Assembly (NCBI GenBank): GCA_963978895.1
Contig: OZ022239.1
Coordinates: forward strand, 36,735,330 to 36,799,329
Direction: 5' to 3'
Length of the DNA stretch: 64,000 nt
From: Erpobdella octoculata
Taxonomy: Eukaryota > Annelida > Clitellata > Hirudinida > Erpobdellidae
The translations under genes and the position numbers were made by a program. Positions within the stretch are counted from its first letter, which is position 1, and each line of letters starts with the position of its first letter. The notes under the pieces are model-generated. The model did no database searches. It saw only the letters and a list, made by a program, of their open reading frames with translations, and was not told the origin of the DNA. Positions 38,566-50,319 of this stretch are shown piece after piece.

Positions 38566-39931
38566 GTAATTTAATAGCACTCGTTTCAACCAGTTACTAA
38601 AAAATGGTAACCGGTTGTACTTATCTCATTTCGTGGGATTTATAACTTCATTTATCATTAGACACTCCCATCTTAATTGTATCGCAGAAAAACGTGAATT
38701 GCTGTTATTGTTGGATTGATTAAAGCCTGTATCGTTCTGTGTAATTTGGACGATATGCATGTTTAAGTGTTCTGTGACGTGTTTATGTGGCGCGAACGAG
38801 TGTTCATGTATTATTTTGGAGTATGGGGCAGAGAGAGGCCGCACACGGCTTGGTTTACCTCAGCCAATTGCCCGTGCAATAGGTTGGACAGGGCCGGCAT
38901 ATCGACCTCCCTTTCAACTAGCAATTTGACAAGCCTCCGAGGCCTCAAATGAACTTCATGGGATATAGTACCTCACATCCATAAACATGACTTTGTTATA
39001 TCATAATTTCGTTAGATCCTAAATTGATAAAAAAAAACATTTTGTTCAGTACATACTATAATAACGTTTGTGCACTAAATGAAAGTGTAGCTATTTTTCT
39101 CTGTATTCTCCGATAACATAAAAACATTTTGACATTTTATAAACCATTCAACACCGATAAAATGGTTGTTTAAAAATAAAGGATCAATTTTTTATTATAT
39201 TTCAAAATATGGCACAAGCACTATAACGATCTTGTTTAAGTCAGACTATTTCTGGTGAAGACACTGAGACTCATTCTGTCAATGCAGAGTTTTAATCTTG
39301 TCTAGGTTTTTTGGGTTGTGGAATAAGGTTTTGATGGAGTCTACTTTTTTGTTGTTCCATGTTTGTTCTTTCAACAGAGTGTACCTGTTGCCAATCAACA
39401 TTAGGTGGTCTATTTATATTAAACTCAGTATATCTTACAATGGCTGGCCATAACCATCTATGTGACGGTTAATACCGATATCAATTTTCAACGAAACGTT
39501 GTTCTGAACAAAGGAATTGGAAAATGTGCACATGAGGATCACTTTCTTATAAGCAGAATCTTGTTATTACCGACTTCGTAATAATCAAAGTTTTTGTCAG
39601 GACTTTGAAGCCATATTTTACTAGAACTTATTTTATTATAGGCGGATTACATCGTATAAAAAAGTGAAAAAATAAAAAACAGACTACATGTACAACGAAT
39701 ATTGTAAGTTTGATATCCGAACTTTGTTTGTGAAAACACCAGAAAGTTAGGAATGATAAAAAAAATTACCATGAACGGCAAAAGTAAAAAATTCTCATAA
39801 GCTGAAAATAAATAAAATAACGCACAAAATTTATCTGATTATATAGTCATATTTCCCAAACTCAATTTCCGTCTATTAATTCACTAATTCTATCTACTCG
39901 GTTGATCAATTCAACTATTTTATTATTTCAG
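38566..39931 (+). other. Intron sequence; no gene seen
   Basis: A GC-richer stretch 38740-38960 may be an old retroposon fragment. Otherwise AT-rich. Ends in TTATTTCAG at 39923-39931. Confidence 0.4.
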
Positions 39932-39994
39932 ACTATTACAAAACATCTGAACAGCATGTACAAATAAGAAGCACTCCAGCACCTAATTCACGAG
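39932..39994 (+). CDS. Predicted exon E, short linker
   Basis: 63 nt, open in phase 1 on both sides, acceptor TTATTTCAG, donor G|GTATCT. Encodes YYKTSEQHVQIRSTPAPNSR, a polar, Pro-containing linker such as a stalk between domains. Too short to stand alone; the call rests on splice sites and matching phase. Confidence 0.4.
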
Positions 39995-40359
39995 GTATCT
40001 TTTTTTGCTTGCTTGTACTGCTCTACATAAATGTCAAATTCTAGAGTTGTAGCCAGTTATTTAGAATCATGTAAAAAACATTATTTTTATGTTAATAAAA
40101 AATAAATCAGATCACTTTAAATTTCACAATAAAAACTCGCTTAAAAATTATTTTTCAGATAATAGAAAATTGCAAAACATCAAATTTTTAAAATCGCAGT
40201 TTAAAAATCTACTTAATGAAAAATGTGCGTTAATCATTAAAACAATTTTGTGATCTTATTATTGTTAATTAGGATTATAAGTCAAAACTTATTTTTTGGA
40301 TTTATTACAAATATTACAAATTAGACTTTGATATCTTTATACTTTTAAATTGTTTTCAG

Positions 40360-40481
40360 CCGCTCCTTTTAATTATTGCACAAAACAGCTGCTCATTCTA
40401 CCAACGTATCACTTACTGGTTGTTCTACAAAACTATTATAATGTACGCAACTCCATAGGGCGTCGTTTTCTGGTGGCATAA
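40360..40481 (+). CDS. Candidate alternative terminal exon F
   Basis: Acceptor TTGTTTTCAG, phase 1, 39 further codons and TAA. The peptide has YCTKQLLILPTYHLLVVLQN, moderately hydrophobic but short for a membrane helix. It would end a shorter isoform after exon E. ATTAAA near 40570 could serve as a polyadenylation signal. Because another phase-1 exon lies downstream (42073), F may be an alternative end or a chance frame. Confidence 0.35.
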
Positions 40482-40755
40482 CTTAGGACAATATGGTTGA
40501 TGTATGTCTGGACATTTTACTACATTTATGTTTGAATTTGTATTCTATTTATTTTAAAACGTTTAAAAATTAAAAAAAATAGTTTCAATTTATTTATTTG
40601 TAATTTTAAATAATTTTTTCATTTATGTATGCATCAATGTGTTTTCATTGGCTTAAACCAATTAAAGAAATTATTTGGTTTTCTTAAAACTGAAAACTAG
40701 TTAAAGCTGTTAGATTATAATAATAATTTCACTTGCAGCTTGATCGGGGCAAATA

Positions 40756-41202
40756 TTGATTTGGTGTAAAAATTCCTCGACTAACTCTTGGCAACGGAGA
40801 GAATTGCTTAGTTTTACAAAATCTCTCTGTATTGACATGGACACTAAAAACGACGTATACAATCAGCCTGACTCTATAATTACACATTGTGCACAAATAA
40901 TTAATGCTTTCAAACTTGTTTGTAAAATGAACGGTAAAAATGAAAAAAATAAATCTTATAAGTGGGAGGGAGAGAGAGAGAAGGAGAGAAAAAAAGAGAG
41001 GGAGAAAGGGAAAGAGATTTTAAAGAAGTTGAAGGCTGTGCTATCACGTGGAGGAGAAAACCATGTTAAAGAGCTTGAAAGGTTAACATTTGGCTGTTTA
41101 CATAGAGAACAAGTAAAGAAAAAATCGAATTTTTCAACACATACTTTTATTTCAAATATACTCAAATTAGATGTTTCACTTGCTCACTTTGCTGCACGAT
41201 AA
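40756..41202 (+). CDS. Hypothetical ORF, not recognised
   Basis: 148 codons without a good ATG at the 5' end (first internal ATG in SLCIDMDTKN). A Cys-containing N-terminal part is followed by a Lys/Glu-rich stretch (EREKERKKEREKGKEILKKL) and then GGENHVKELERLTFGCLHRE. An acceptor-like CTTGCAG lies just upstream, but a stop codon in frame blocks a direct join. It may be an exon of the Ig-like gene, another gene, or part of a repeat, since a dispersed repeat starts right after it at 41219. Confidence 0.3.
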   Translation: MIWCKNSSTNSWQRRELLSFTKSLCIDMDTKNDVYNQPDSIITHCAQIINAFKLVCKMNGKNEKNKSYKWEGEREKERKKEREKGKEILKKLKAVLSRGGENHVKELERLTFGCLHREQVKKKSNFSTHTFISNILKLDVSLAHFAAR

Positions 41203-41218
41203 TCTGTTAATTGAATAA

Positions 41219-42072
41219 TGTATTGTCATCCAATATAAAGCTATGCTGAAAGTTTCAGCTTCCTAGCTAGACAAAAAGCTGGTTAAATTTTACTTGCTAG
41301 ATTTGCGAACAGAAAAGTACACAAAAAAACAAACAAACAAACAAACAGAGATTTCAAATTGAATAAAAGTTTATAATAATAAAAAAAGAGATGCTGAGAA
41401 AGTAAGAAAGCTAGAGAATAGGCTGCTCACGCGCAGGGAGAAAGAAGAGGCTAGCAGGAAAGACTGACCTCATGGAACTTAAGTGATCTTGCATGGACGT
41501 TCTACCACATAATAACAAAGGTTTTATTGGTGTGAGTGTGCTTTTTCAGCGTTTTTTTTATTTATCAGAAGTTTTGTTACGACAAGGTAACGACGCATTT
41601 TTTAAATGAATTTTTTGTCGGGATAGTTTTTACTAGCTTAGATTATGCAAATGGTGTAATCCTACGTTAATTTTAAAATTTTTCGTACCATTCAAATCAA
41701 TCATTTCTAAGGCACATAAAGTGTTTGTAAGGTTAAAACTGTTTTTCTTCTCACCTTCAGCAAGTGTCTTTTTTCGTTAAATTAATAATGATAGTAGTAA
41801 AATAGAAAAATATCAGAAATTCAAATTTGAAACCTTGTAGCTCTTCTTTAATTATTTATTGTTCGGTAAAATATTTCGACTTTTCTCAGTATTCATTATA
41901 TACTTCATTTATTGTAACTTTGAATTATAAATTAAAATTGTATTTTCAGAAATTTGAACAATGAATTTTTGGTCTTAAATTTCCTTTTTGTTTAATTGCT
42001 AAGTGTCTGTTTTAAGCATTTTAAATGTAATTATTACATTTTTCCGCGGAAGCAAGCAGCTAATAATTTTAG
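41219..42072 (+). other. Dispersed repeat, then intron-like sequence
   Basis: 41219-41290 is the inverse of 26525-26592. The rest is AT-rich without a gene and ends in the acceptor AATTTTAG at 42065-42072. Confidence 0.45.
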
Positions 42073-42306
42073 TTTTTTGGACTCCGTCACCGTCCAGCAA
42101 CAACAGTGTAGAATTGGTAAAATCAAACAGAAACGTTGTAACTGACAATCTCCACCTAGAAAAATTAATTGTACAGATAGAATCAGAAAATCTTTCTAAT
42201 CTAAATAATAAATTCTATTGTCAATTCAAGTTAATTGAAAAATACATGAAAAAAGAATCACGAAAATGCGTGAGCTTCAATCATCTTGGCATGCAGGACG
42301 TCCGTG
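42073..42306 (+). CDS. Predicted exon G of the Ig-like gene
   Basis: 234 nt, open in phase 1 on both sides, acceptor AATTTTAG (weak pyrimidine tract), donor G|GTTAGA. Encodes LEKLIVQIESENLSNLNNKF, YCQFKLIEKYMKKESRKC and VSFNHLG. Cys spacing resembles the second half of exons A and C. N-glycosylation motifs NNS and NLS. I find no convincing exon after it before the transposon block, so the 3' end of the gene is unresolved. Confidence 0.45.
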
Positions 42307-42770
42307 GTTAGAGCTTTTATTTGAAAAAGCCACTTTTTGTTTTCACTGTCGCAGTTTCCATCGGAGACAAGCTGAAAGTTTTAGCATGATGCTGCCTTTA
42401 CTCAAACTAGTTTCTCAAGTCGGATGAGTGTGTCAGAAAAATGGAAAAGTGTTAAAAAACATGAAGAATGCGCAATGTATAAAACCTGCATGGCTTTTTG
42501 GTTGGAGCTTCAGAAGTGTACAGCTATTAAAATTAGCATTTTGTTACGAAAACAAAGTTATTTTTGTATCAGGACGCTTTGATCCGAAAAAGCTTAAAGG
42601 ATGGTTCTGTCTGCTCTACATAACATAGTGTGACGGGATTCTGCTCGGGTATTGATGCCTGACGACGAAACAACTAACTCGAGACTATCAAGGTTTAAAA
42701 TTTTATTAATATAACACAAAACGACATTAATCAAAATCGCACGAAGAAGAAAACTGAAATTCCAATCTTT
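42307..42770 (+). other. No gene seen
   Basis: A 66-codon frame at 42428 is possibly a transposase scrap and is not supported. AT-rich otherwise. Confidence 0.4.
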
Positions 42771-43872
42771 TTTTTCTTTTTTTTATTATAGTTTAACGTC
42801 CTTATACATGGTATTTTTAGACGGGAGAAAAAAATATATAAAATAATAATAATACAATTAAATAATAAATAGATAAAATTAAAACAGATAAAAATAGAAA
42901 TATTGTCCTTTTAAGAAAAGGAAAAAAAATGTTAGAAAATATATCTAGAAAATTCTTTATATTCTTCTTTTCCCTTCTTTTCCTTTGTCGTGTCATTTTC
43001 GCCATCTTCAGCCTGAAACCTTAATCCCGGAATCAGGGGAGATGACGTTTTTCGGAACACTACTGGTCGGTTGATGAATGCTGGACTGCTTTGTAGAGGG
43101 AGTCAGGTCATCTTTATCGGTCTTCATTGGGGTGATCCAAGGGGAAGGCATCAATCACACCCCTCCCAATGATTTCCTTTGGATTCCCATTCTTCTAATC
43201 TTTGAAGAGTTCAGGTCCTCATCGTGGCTTCATCCGGATCATTTTTTCCTGTGTTGGAAGGTTCTATTCAAGGTAGCTTGTTGAACTGCATCGTAGCGGG
43301 GGTCAGGTCGTCTTTATCGGTCGTCATCGGTCCATTATAGGGCTGGCATAAATCACGTCCCTCCGATGATTTCCTTCCGATTTCCAGTCGTCCACGCTTT
43401 GAAGAGCTCGTGTGTGTTGGAACCTGTTGCAAAGTGACGTTGAGTTCTTTTGATCATGATTGTCGTGTAATCCTCGGTTGTCATTGGAGAAAGAAAAGAG
43501 GCAGAAACCTAATCCGCTGACTCCTTGGAACTCATTTCTCCCATGATTAATTGAGCCCAGCGTCGTCGTTGAATGTTCGGTTGCATCGCGGCGGAAACCA
43601 GGTTGTCTTCAGTCGTCCTTGGAGAAGGGTTGGGCACCCACACAACCCCCAATTTGCAGATTACCTTCGACTTCCAGTCTTCCTCACTTGATGAATCTTG
43701 AGTCGTCATAGGAGGAGGGGCTGGGCATGAATCAAGCTTCACTCCGCTGGCAACTTTCAGATTTTGGATCTTCCACGCTTTGAAGAATCTTCCCTGCGTT
43801 GAAGAGCCCATGTTGGTCTGACGCAAAGGAAAGGAATCCACGAAAGCCGAACATACAGATATCAACAAAGAG
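42771..43872 (-). mobile_element. Retroposon copy, minus strand, with peptide repeats
   Basis: Read on the minus strand it ends GTCTAAAAATACCATGTATA, AGGACGTTAAACTATAATAAA and an A-rich tail at 42771. This is the same end as the plus-strand copy at 44346. Inside are four imperfect repeats of 100-180 bp (near 43090, 43290, 43550 and 43690), each coding for a TCTTCAAAGC-like start and an ATGACGACCGATAAAGACGA-like end. One 126-codon frame (43889-43509) is open. A non-LTR retrotransposon 3' region is the likeliest source. Confidence 0.55.
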
Positions 43873-44346
43873 ATGCTTCTCATAACCAAACAAACTGAGA
43901 CAATAGAAAATCAAGTATCACGGAAAACAAAAACCGAATCGAGCCCAATAATAGAAGTATTATCTCTGATTAAAAAGATTTTACAGGTTCTGGCGACATG
44001 TGTCAACCAAGAGGAGGAGCAAAACACAACAAAAAGCAAAGAAATCACGTCCATCGATGACCGCCCAGCTAGATCCGGCATTGAGGACTGCAGCAGCCAT
44101 TCTCCCTGATTCCGGGATTAAGGAGTCAGCTGGAGAGGCGCTACAATGATGACAACCAGCGAAAGAGGAGAAGAAGATGAAGCATATTTCAGATACATAT
44201 TCTGACTTTTTTCTTCTAACTCTCTTAAATGGACATCAATTTATTTCAACATTTTATTATTATTTATTTATCATTTCCTTTTATGTTTTTTTTTCACTGT
44301 CTAAAAATACTATGTATAAGGACAATAAACTATCATAAAAAAAAAC
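43873..44346 (+). mobile_element. Retroposon copy, plus strand, 3' end
   Basis: An open frame of 78 codons (43873-44109, Lys/Thr/Glu-rich, ILQVLATCVNQEEEQNTTKS) is followed by TGATTCCGGGATTAA. An AT-rich tail then ends GTCTAAAAATACTATGTATA, AGGACAATAAACTATCATAAA, A-run. The tail matches the inverted copy at 42771-43045. Confidence 0.55.
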
Positions 44347-44619
44347 GCTACAACTTATTTAATACTCATCCGAAATCGATAAAATTAGGTACCATTAAAC
44401 GACTACACAATATTTATACAACGTACTAAAAATTATTATCGAAAAATTAATAGGAAAGACGCTAGAATTAAAAGCACACCAAAAACGAGCAAGTTTGATT
44501 AATAAGCGAACCGACCCTACCTCTCTAGTCGGCGTTTTTCATCGCGCTCTCCGCCTAGTCCGCGCAATAAAGTTATTCAGCTCAAAATTACAATCAACGA
44601 TGGAGACAACCGTGACACA
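44347..44619. other. No gene seen
   Basis: Spacer between the retroposon pair and the hAT block. GC-richer sequence at 44480-44600 of unknown origin. Confidence 0.4.
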
Positions 44620-44650
44620 TAGGGTTGCCAACCGTCCCGGTTTAGCCGGG

Positions 44651-46081
44651 CAGTGGCGTAGCTAGGGTCTTCTGCGCCCGGGGACAAAACACAAAATCTG
44701 CGCCCCCCTACATAAAATCTGTCGAACTACATAAAATATAATAACTGTCGTACTCAGTATTTGCATGTAGACTACAGTCTCTGGCGCCTATATACATGCA
44801 TTTCAGTGTATTTAAATTTCTATATGCATATTGAGCTGAGTTTTAAACAAAATTTATTTTTCTTGCTTTTACTGCAGCAAACTGGTTAATTATATCATCA
44901 AAATCAATCTGTTCAAGAACTTCCCTCTCCACACTCATTAGGGCCAGATCGCTAAGTCTATCTTGTCCCATGGATGCTCGAAGGTAGGAAAGAATTATTT
45001 TTAATTTACTGAAGGATCGCTCACAAGGATTGTTCTCGTGAGCCGCTAGTTTCTCGGGCTTCCTCCACGTGCTGAATCCATTAGATAATTCAAAAGATGA
45101 TTTATTATTTGCGCTGGATGAGGGAAATAACAAGCAGCAAAAACAATACGCTGCTTCATTCAATGGTGAATAAACTAGCCAGACCCGATTTACCTCATCA
45201 CCCTTTCCATTGGCAAGTCTCCGTTTGAACCATGGCTTTGTCATAGAACGGCCGTCTTTCTTAGCAAATGGACCATTATTGTTTTGAAATACTTTAGAGC
45301 CTCGAGATACCATTTCTGTGCATAGCTGTTGAGAAATTATAGGCAGTCGTGATGTTTGGTCGAAATCCAAATAGCCAACGTCGCAGAGCATAAGCACAGC
45401 TGGAATTGGATTTGGCCTATGAGAAATGATATCAATTTCTACTTCAGAGTCAGATGAAGTTGATAAACTACTACTGTTCTCTATGTTTTGTTGATTCTGC
45501 TGTACACTTGGTTGATCATTGAATTCATCAACATCAGTATCCTGAGGCTGTTGGCTTTCTTCTGGTGTTGACTTTGCCTTCTTCAAAAAACATTCCAGTA
45601 GTTTGCTGGACTTACTAGCTTCTCTTATTTCATCTGCCTTTCTTTTTCTTCGCTGAGCTCCACTAGGCCTTTTTTCAAACATATCTGGAATTAAGAAAAC
45701 TTTTTATATAAGATACAATATTAATAAATAGAAAATAATAATCATTGCTACTCACTTTGTTTATTTGTTTTCCTTCAAAAAAGAAATGCAAAATCCAAAC
45801 AATTTTTCTTTTTGATGATTGATTAGTAGTTCATTAACATATTTGGTATGGTATATAATAACCATAGATATCTATGATAATATATATATATCTATGATAA
45901 TAACAAAAAATAGTCAAAATGAACGTCTTGTTCAAAAAGTTTGTGAACTTTTGAAAAGATCCTCAACAAATTTAAATTTTTTTTTAATTATTTAAAAAAT
46001 TTGGTCACTGATATTGCGCCCCCTCCAGCCCTGCGCCCGGGGACAACTGTCCCCCCCTGCCCCCCCCTCGCTACGCCACTG
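44651..46081 (-). mobile_element. hAT element hAT1, nested in hAT2
   Basis: Terminal repeats CAGTGGCGTAGC ... GCTACGCCACTG. The perfect 8-bp target duplication TAGCCGGG is at 44643-44650 and 46082-46089. Length 1431 bp. Removing it restores CCCGGTTTAGCCGGGACAGT in hAT2. Intact ends, target duplication and ORF suggest a relatively recent insertion. Confidence 0.93.
44843..45682 (-). CDS. hAT1 deleted transposase: TTF/ZMYM zinc finger fused to hAT C-terminus
   Basis: 279 codons. Residues 1-35 are basic (nuclear-localisation-like). A Ser/Glu/Gln-rich linker runs to about 90. A TTF-type zinc-binding region follows (TKPWFKRR, NRVWLVYSP, AAYCFCCLLFPSS, GFSTWRKPEKLAAHE). It jumps directly to NPCERSFSKLKIILSYLRAS and LALMSVEREVLEQIDF, the hAT dimerisation end. 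The entire DDE catalytic region of several hundred residues is missing, yet the frame is open across the joint. The product could bind element ends but not cut. An acceptor-like site (TTAATTCCAG) precedes the ATG, so the first exon may be missing. Confidence 0.8.
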   Translation of the reverse strand: MFEKRPSGAQRRKRKADEIREASKSSKLLECFLKKAKSTPEESQQPQDTDVDEFNDQPSVQQNQQNIENSSSLSTSSDSEVEIDIISHRPNPIPAVLMLCDVGYLDFDQTSRLPIISQQLCTEMVSRGSKVFQNNNGPFAKKDGRSMTKPWFKRRLANGKGDEVNRVWLVYSPLNEAAYCFCCLLFPSSSANNKSSFELSNGFSTWRKPEKLAAHENNPCERSFSKLKIILSYLRASMGQDRLSDLALMSVEREVLEQIDFDDIINQFAAVKARKINFV

Positions 46082-46089
46082 TAGCCGGG

Positions 46090-46455
46090 ACAGTCCCGGA
46101 ATTGGCATACGGTGTCCCGTGTTTAGTCAGTTGTGTCCCGGAAAATATTAATAAAGGTAATATTAAAAAAATAATAAAGAAAATAATAATAATAAAAATT
46201 TACTTATTTATTGAAAACATTTTCAAGTCAATAACAAAGAACGGTGACATGACATTATTTAGTTTTCTAAATTGTTTTATCTTTGCTTTCATTATTGTCG
46301 ATTTGCAAAACATGGCGTCTGCGTCTGCTACACTGATCCACTGATCTCTATAATATAACTATATTATATTATAACTATATTATAGAGATCAGTGGTCTGC
46401 TAGCTTTTCTAAATCCGAAATAACAAATTCACCTAAAAATAAAAATGATTGCTCG
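46090..46455 (+). other. hAT2 5' non-coding region with a 20-bp-arm palindrome
   Basis: 46338-46357 (CCACTGATCTCTATAATATA) is exactly inverted at 46376-46395, with an 18-base AT-rich loop. Confidence 0.75.
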
Positions 46456-47190
46456 TTGACTCCTCCAAAAAAGAAATTAAAGCGTTATTGTGAACTTCGG
46501 TCAGAGTGGTTGTCGAAAGACGGTTTAACCTGGCTCAGTAAGGTTGACGAGTTCACCGCTTATTGTTCTATTTGCCGCCTGTCATTTTCTGTTAAATATG
46601 AAGGTAAAACAGCAGTGACGAGTCATTCCGGATCGACGAAACATAAAAAAGGTGTTGCATCACAGAAAGAAAATATGGCAATTTCGTCATTTTTTGTGAA
46701 AAAAATACAACTGATGAAAACAAAATAATTTTGTCGGAATTGGTTGCAACCTATCAAGAGATTGTGCATCACCATAGTTATGCCAGTCATGACTGCGGTA
46801 ACAAACTGTTAGCAAAACTGTGTCCAGATTCGTTAATAGCCACAAAATTATCATGTGGTCGCACTAAGGCCACAAGCTACGTAGAAAATATTCTAGGACC
46901 TAAAGCCCAGGAAATAGTTGTTACTGAAATGAAAAAAGCTAATTATTTCAGTATTGGTTCAGATGCTTCTAATAAAGAAAATAAAAAACTTTTTCTTATT
47001 ACTGTTAGGTACTTTTTAAGGAAAGAAGGTCTAAAAAACGCCTTCTTGATTTTTATAATGATAGTGATGAAACCAGTCAAGCCATCACTGTCAAATTAAA
47101 AGAAACAATTGAAAGTTTTGGTCTAGATTTGCAATCAGTCTCTTCATACAGTGCAGATAATGCATCTGTTATGAAAGTCTCAGAACTATA
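46456..47190 (+). pseudogene. hAT2 transposase N-terminal half, broken
   Basis: The frame 46456-46728 carries a zinc finger, EFTAYCSICRLSFSV followed by HSGSTKHKKG. After a frame change, 46731-47063 has LLAKLCPDSLIATKLSCGRT, VVTEMKKANYFSIGSDASNK and LFLITVRYFLRKEG, the start of the RNase-H-like catalytic fold. A further shift gives FYNDSDETSQAITVKL and SVSSYSADNASVM. The C-terminal half is absent. The first frame has no perfect ATG context; the upstream exon was probably separated by hAT1. Confidence 0.7.
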
Positions 47191-47284
47191 AGCTGTTATT
47201 AAATTAAAATTCTTATAATTGTTAATGCAAAAAAATGTAAAAAGTAATGTCCCAGAATGACCTTTTCCAAAGTTGGCAACCCTA

Positions 47285-47610
47285 ACATAACATAAACCTT
47301 TTATTCACTTAAAGATTTGGCTCCAAATGTTCCAAAGCGTCTTTCAGCTTACTGACGCAAGTGATGAGGACGCCATACCGGAGAAACACAGAAAAAGCCA
47401 ATGATTAGTAGTTATATCATTTGAAAGCTTTTACACGAAAACACTTATCACACGTTTTTTTTACAAAATTCCGCTATGAAATCTTGTAAAATTCAACTTT
47501 TATTGATTCCCGAGTTGATTATAAAGAATTTGACCTAGCGTGGCTCATAAGTTTTATCAATAGAAAATTTTGCACATTATTTATTTATTTTTCAAACATC
47601 GTAATATATG
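47285..47610. other. No gene seen
   Basis: AT-rich spacer without recognisable features. Confidence 0.4.
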
Positions 47611-47681
47611 GCATTCGTGGTTAAGTGGTAGAATGCTCGCCTGCCACTCGGGCGTCCCTGGTTCAATTCCCAGCCGATGCA
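47611..47681 (+). tRNA. tRNA-Gly(GCC)-like sequence
   Basis: 71 bases with D-arm GGTTAAGTGGTAGA, anticodon loop CTGCCAC (GCC), B-box GGTTCAATTCC and discriminator A. Acceptor GCATTCG against CGATGC-type 3' side has one C-C mismatch, and the anticodon stem has one C-T mismatch. It could be a diverged gene, a pseudogene or a SINE head. No obvious TTTT stop directly follows. Confidence 0.5.
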
Positions 47682-48185
47682 ACTTTAACTGCTATAATTC
47701 AACACGTCGTTAATCGGCTAATTTTCTGATTGTCGCGCAAATCAGCTAATGGCAAGATGTTGTATGTGTTAAATTTAAATGTCGATACACCAAAGGTCAC
47801 CACGTAATCATATTTCACACCACACTTTTTTCTAAAATGCCTTGTTTTTAATCCCAATGGTTTTTAATTTGTTTTACCTTGTTGTTTTCTTGGGCCAAGG
47901 TCATATCTGTATTTTTACAAAATTTTATTTAGGTTACAATCTCTGTTTGTGTTTGTCTTTCTCTGTAGGCAAATCTTGTAAATAAAATTTAACCAGCTTT
48001 TTGAATTCGGCGATGATTATTCATGCTTTCAACATTTTCCCACCCTCAATGACATTTAAACTTGCTCTTTTATTGTCATTTCAGTTTGAGATAGATTTTT
48101 TGTCATTTTCAAGGTTAGTGTTACCTCCGCGAGAAACTCAACCTAAGCAACGTGAATAAGCTACTTGCATAAGGGAGCTACGCTG

Positions 48186-48252
48186 GTGACGCCGGTGAGA
48201 TTCGAACCACAAACTAGAAGCGAAGTCTTTAACGTTATACCACCACCGTTTC
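48186..48252 (-). repeat. tRNA-like SINE head
   Basis: Minus strand: GGTGGTATAACGTT (A-box-like) and GTGGTTCGAATCTCACC (B-box and T arm). Acceptor pairing is poor. Probably a tRNA-derived retroposon fragment. Confidence 0.45.
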
Positions 48253-48282
48253 ATAAATAGTGAAAGTACAATAACATTAGCT

Positions 48283-48355
48283 GGGGAACTAGCTCACACG
48301 GTAGAGCGCTCGCTTTTCATGCAAGAGGTCCGGGGATCGAAACACCGGTTCTCCA
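48283..48355 (+). tRNA. tRNA-like, Ala-type body with anticodon TTC
   Basis: 73 bases. Acceptor GGGGAAC pairs fully with GTTCTCC, discriminator A. D stem GCTC/GAGC is intact. The anticodon arm CTCGC-TTTTCAT-GCAAG and T arm CGGGG-ATCGAAA-CACCG have one mismatch each. The body matches tRNA-Ala as I recall it, but the loop has TTC (Glu) where Ala has AGC. Decayed gene, SINE head or anticodon-switched tRNA cannot be told apart here. Confidence 0.5.
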
Positions 48356-48595
48356 ATAATACAATTTTTCCCAAACTTTAAAAAGAATATTATTTAATTC
48401 AATTTAGCCTATCCACATAATTTTCTAATAAAAACTTGACTCTTGCAAAACAAATAAATTATTAATTTTTTTTTTAAACCAGCGAATACTGTCCCGTGAT
48501 TTTCTTTGAGAAAATAAACAAGAAACAATGAAAATCATTTCTGTACTGCTTTTAATTTGTTAATTTGGGGGAATGTCACCGACTGGTTGGCGTTG
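48356..48595. other. No gene seen
   Basis: Short AT-rich spacer before the hexanucleotide array. Confidence 0.4.
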
Positions 48596-50006
<1,411 letters not shown>

Positions 50007-50124
50007 TATTATACATATATAGGATATATATAGGATATATAGGATAATTTTTTTTATACATATACATGTATATATATATATATGTATATATGCATGTATA
50101 TATATATATATATGTATATATGCG

Positions 50125-50159
<35 letters not shown>

Positions 50160-50160
50160 C
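50007..50160. repeat. Imperfect AT/TATG repeats
   Basis: Mixed TATATA, TATGTATATATGC and similar units following the hexanucleotide array. Confidence 0.85.
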
Positions 50161-50319
50161 TTTTCCTTTTTTTACATTTCATATAAAAAAGTTTATCAAA
50201 CAGCTATTATACAAAATTTTAAACTAATTCAGTTTTTAATATTATGAGAACATTGTCATTCCCGTTTTTCCGCGCGTAAAATTTTAGAGCAAAATACCAC
50301 AACTGTAGAAAATCTTACA

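Larger units (their letters stand above)
44620..47283 (+). mobile_element. Outer hAT-like element hAT2, degenerate
   Basis: Ends TAGGGTTGCCAAC and, inverted at 47271-47284, the same sequence with A for C near the inner end. It encodes a broken transposase (46456-47190) and was later split by hAT1. A target duplication is not clear. Confidence 0.7.

Noticed and set aside
42428..42628. 66-codon frame downstream of exon G as a further Ig-like exon
   Set aside because: No phase-1 splice borders, and its start overlaps a dispersed repeat.
43021..44120. A piggyBac-like element bounded by TTAATCCCGGAATCAGG and its inverse
   Set aside because: The inverted similarity extends outward well past the TTAA on both sides to a poly-A end, so it is two inverted retroposon copies and not one DNA transposon.
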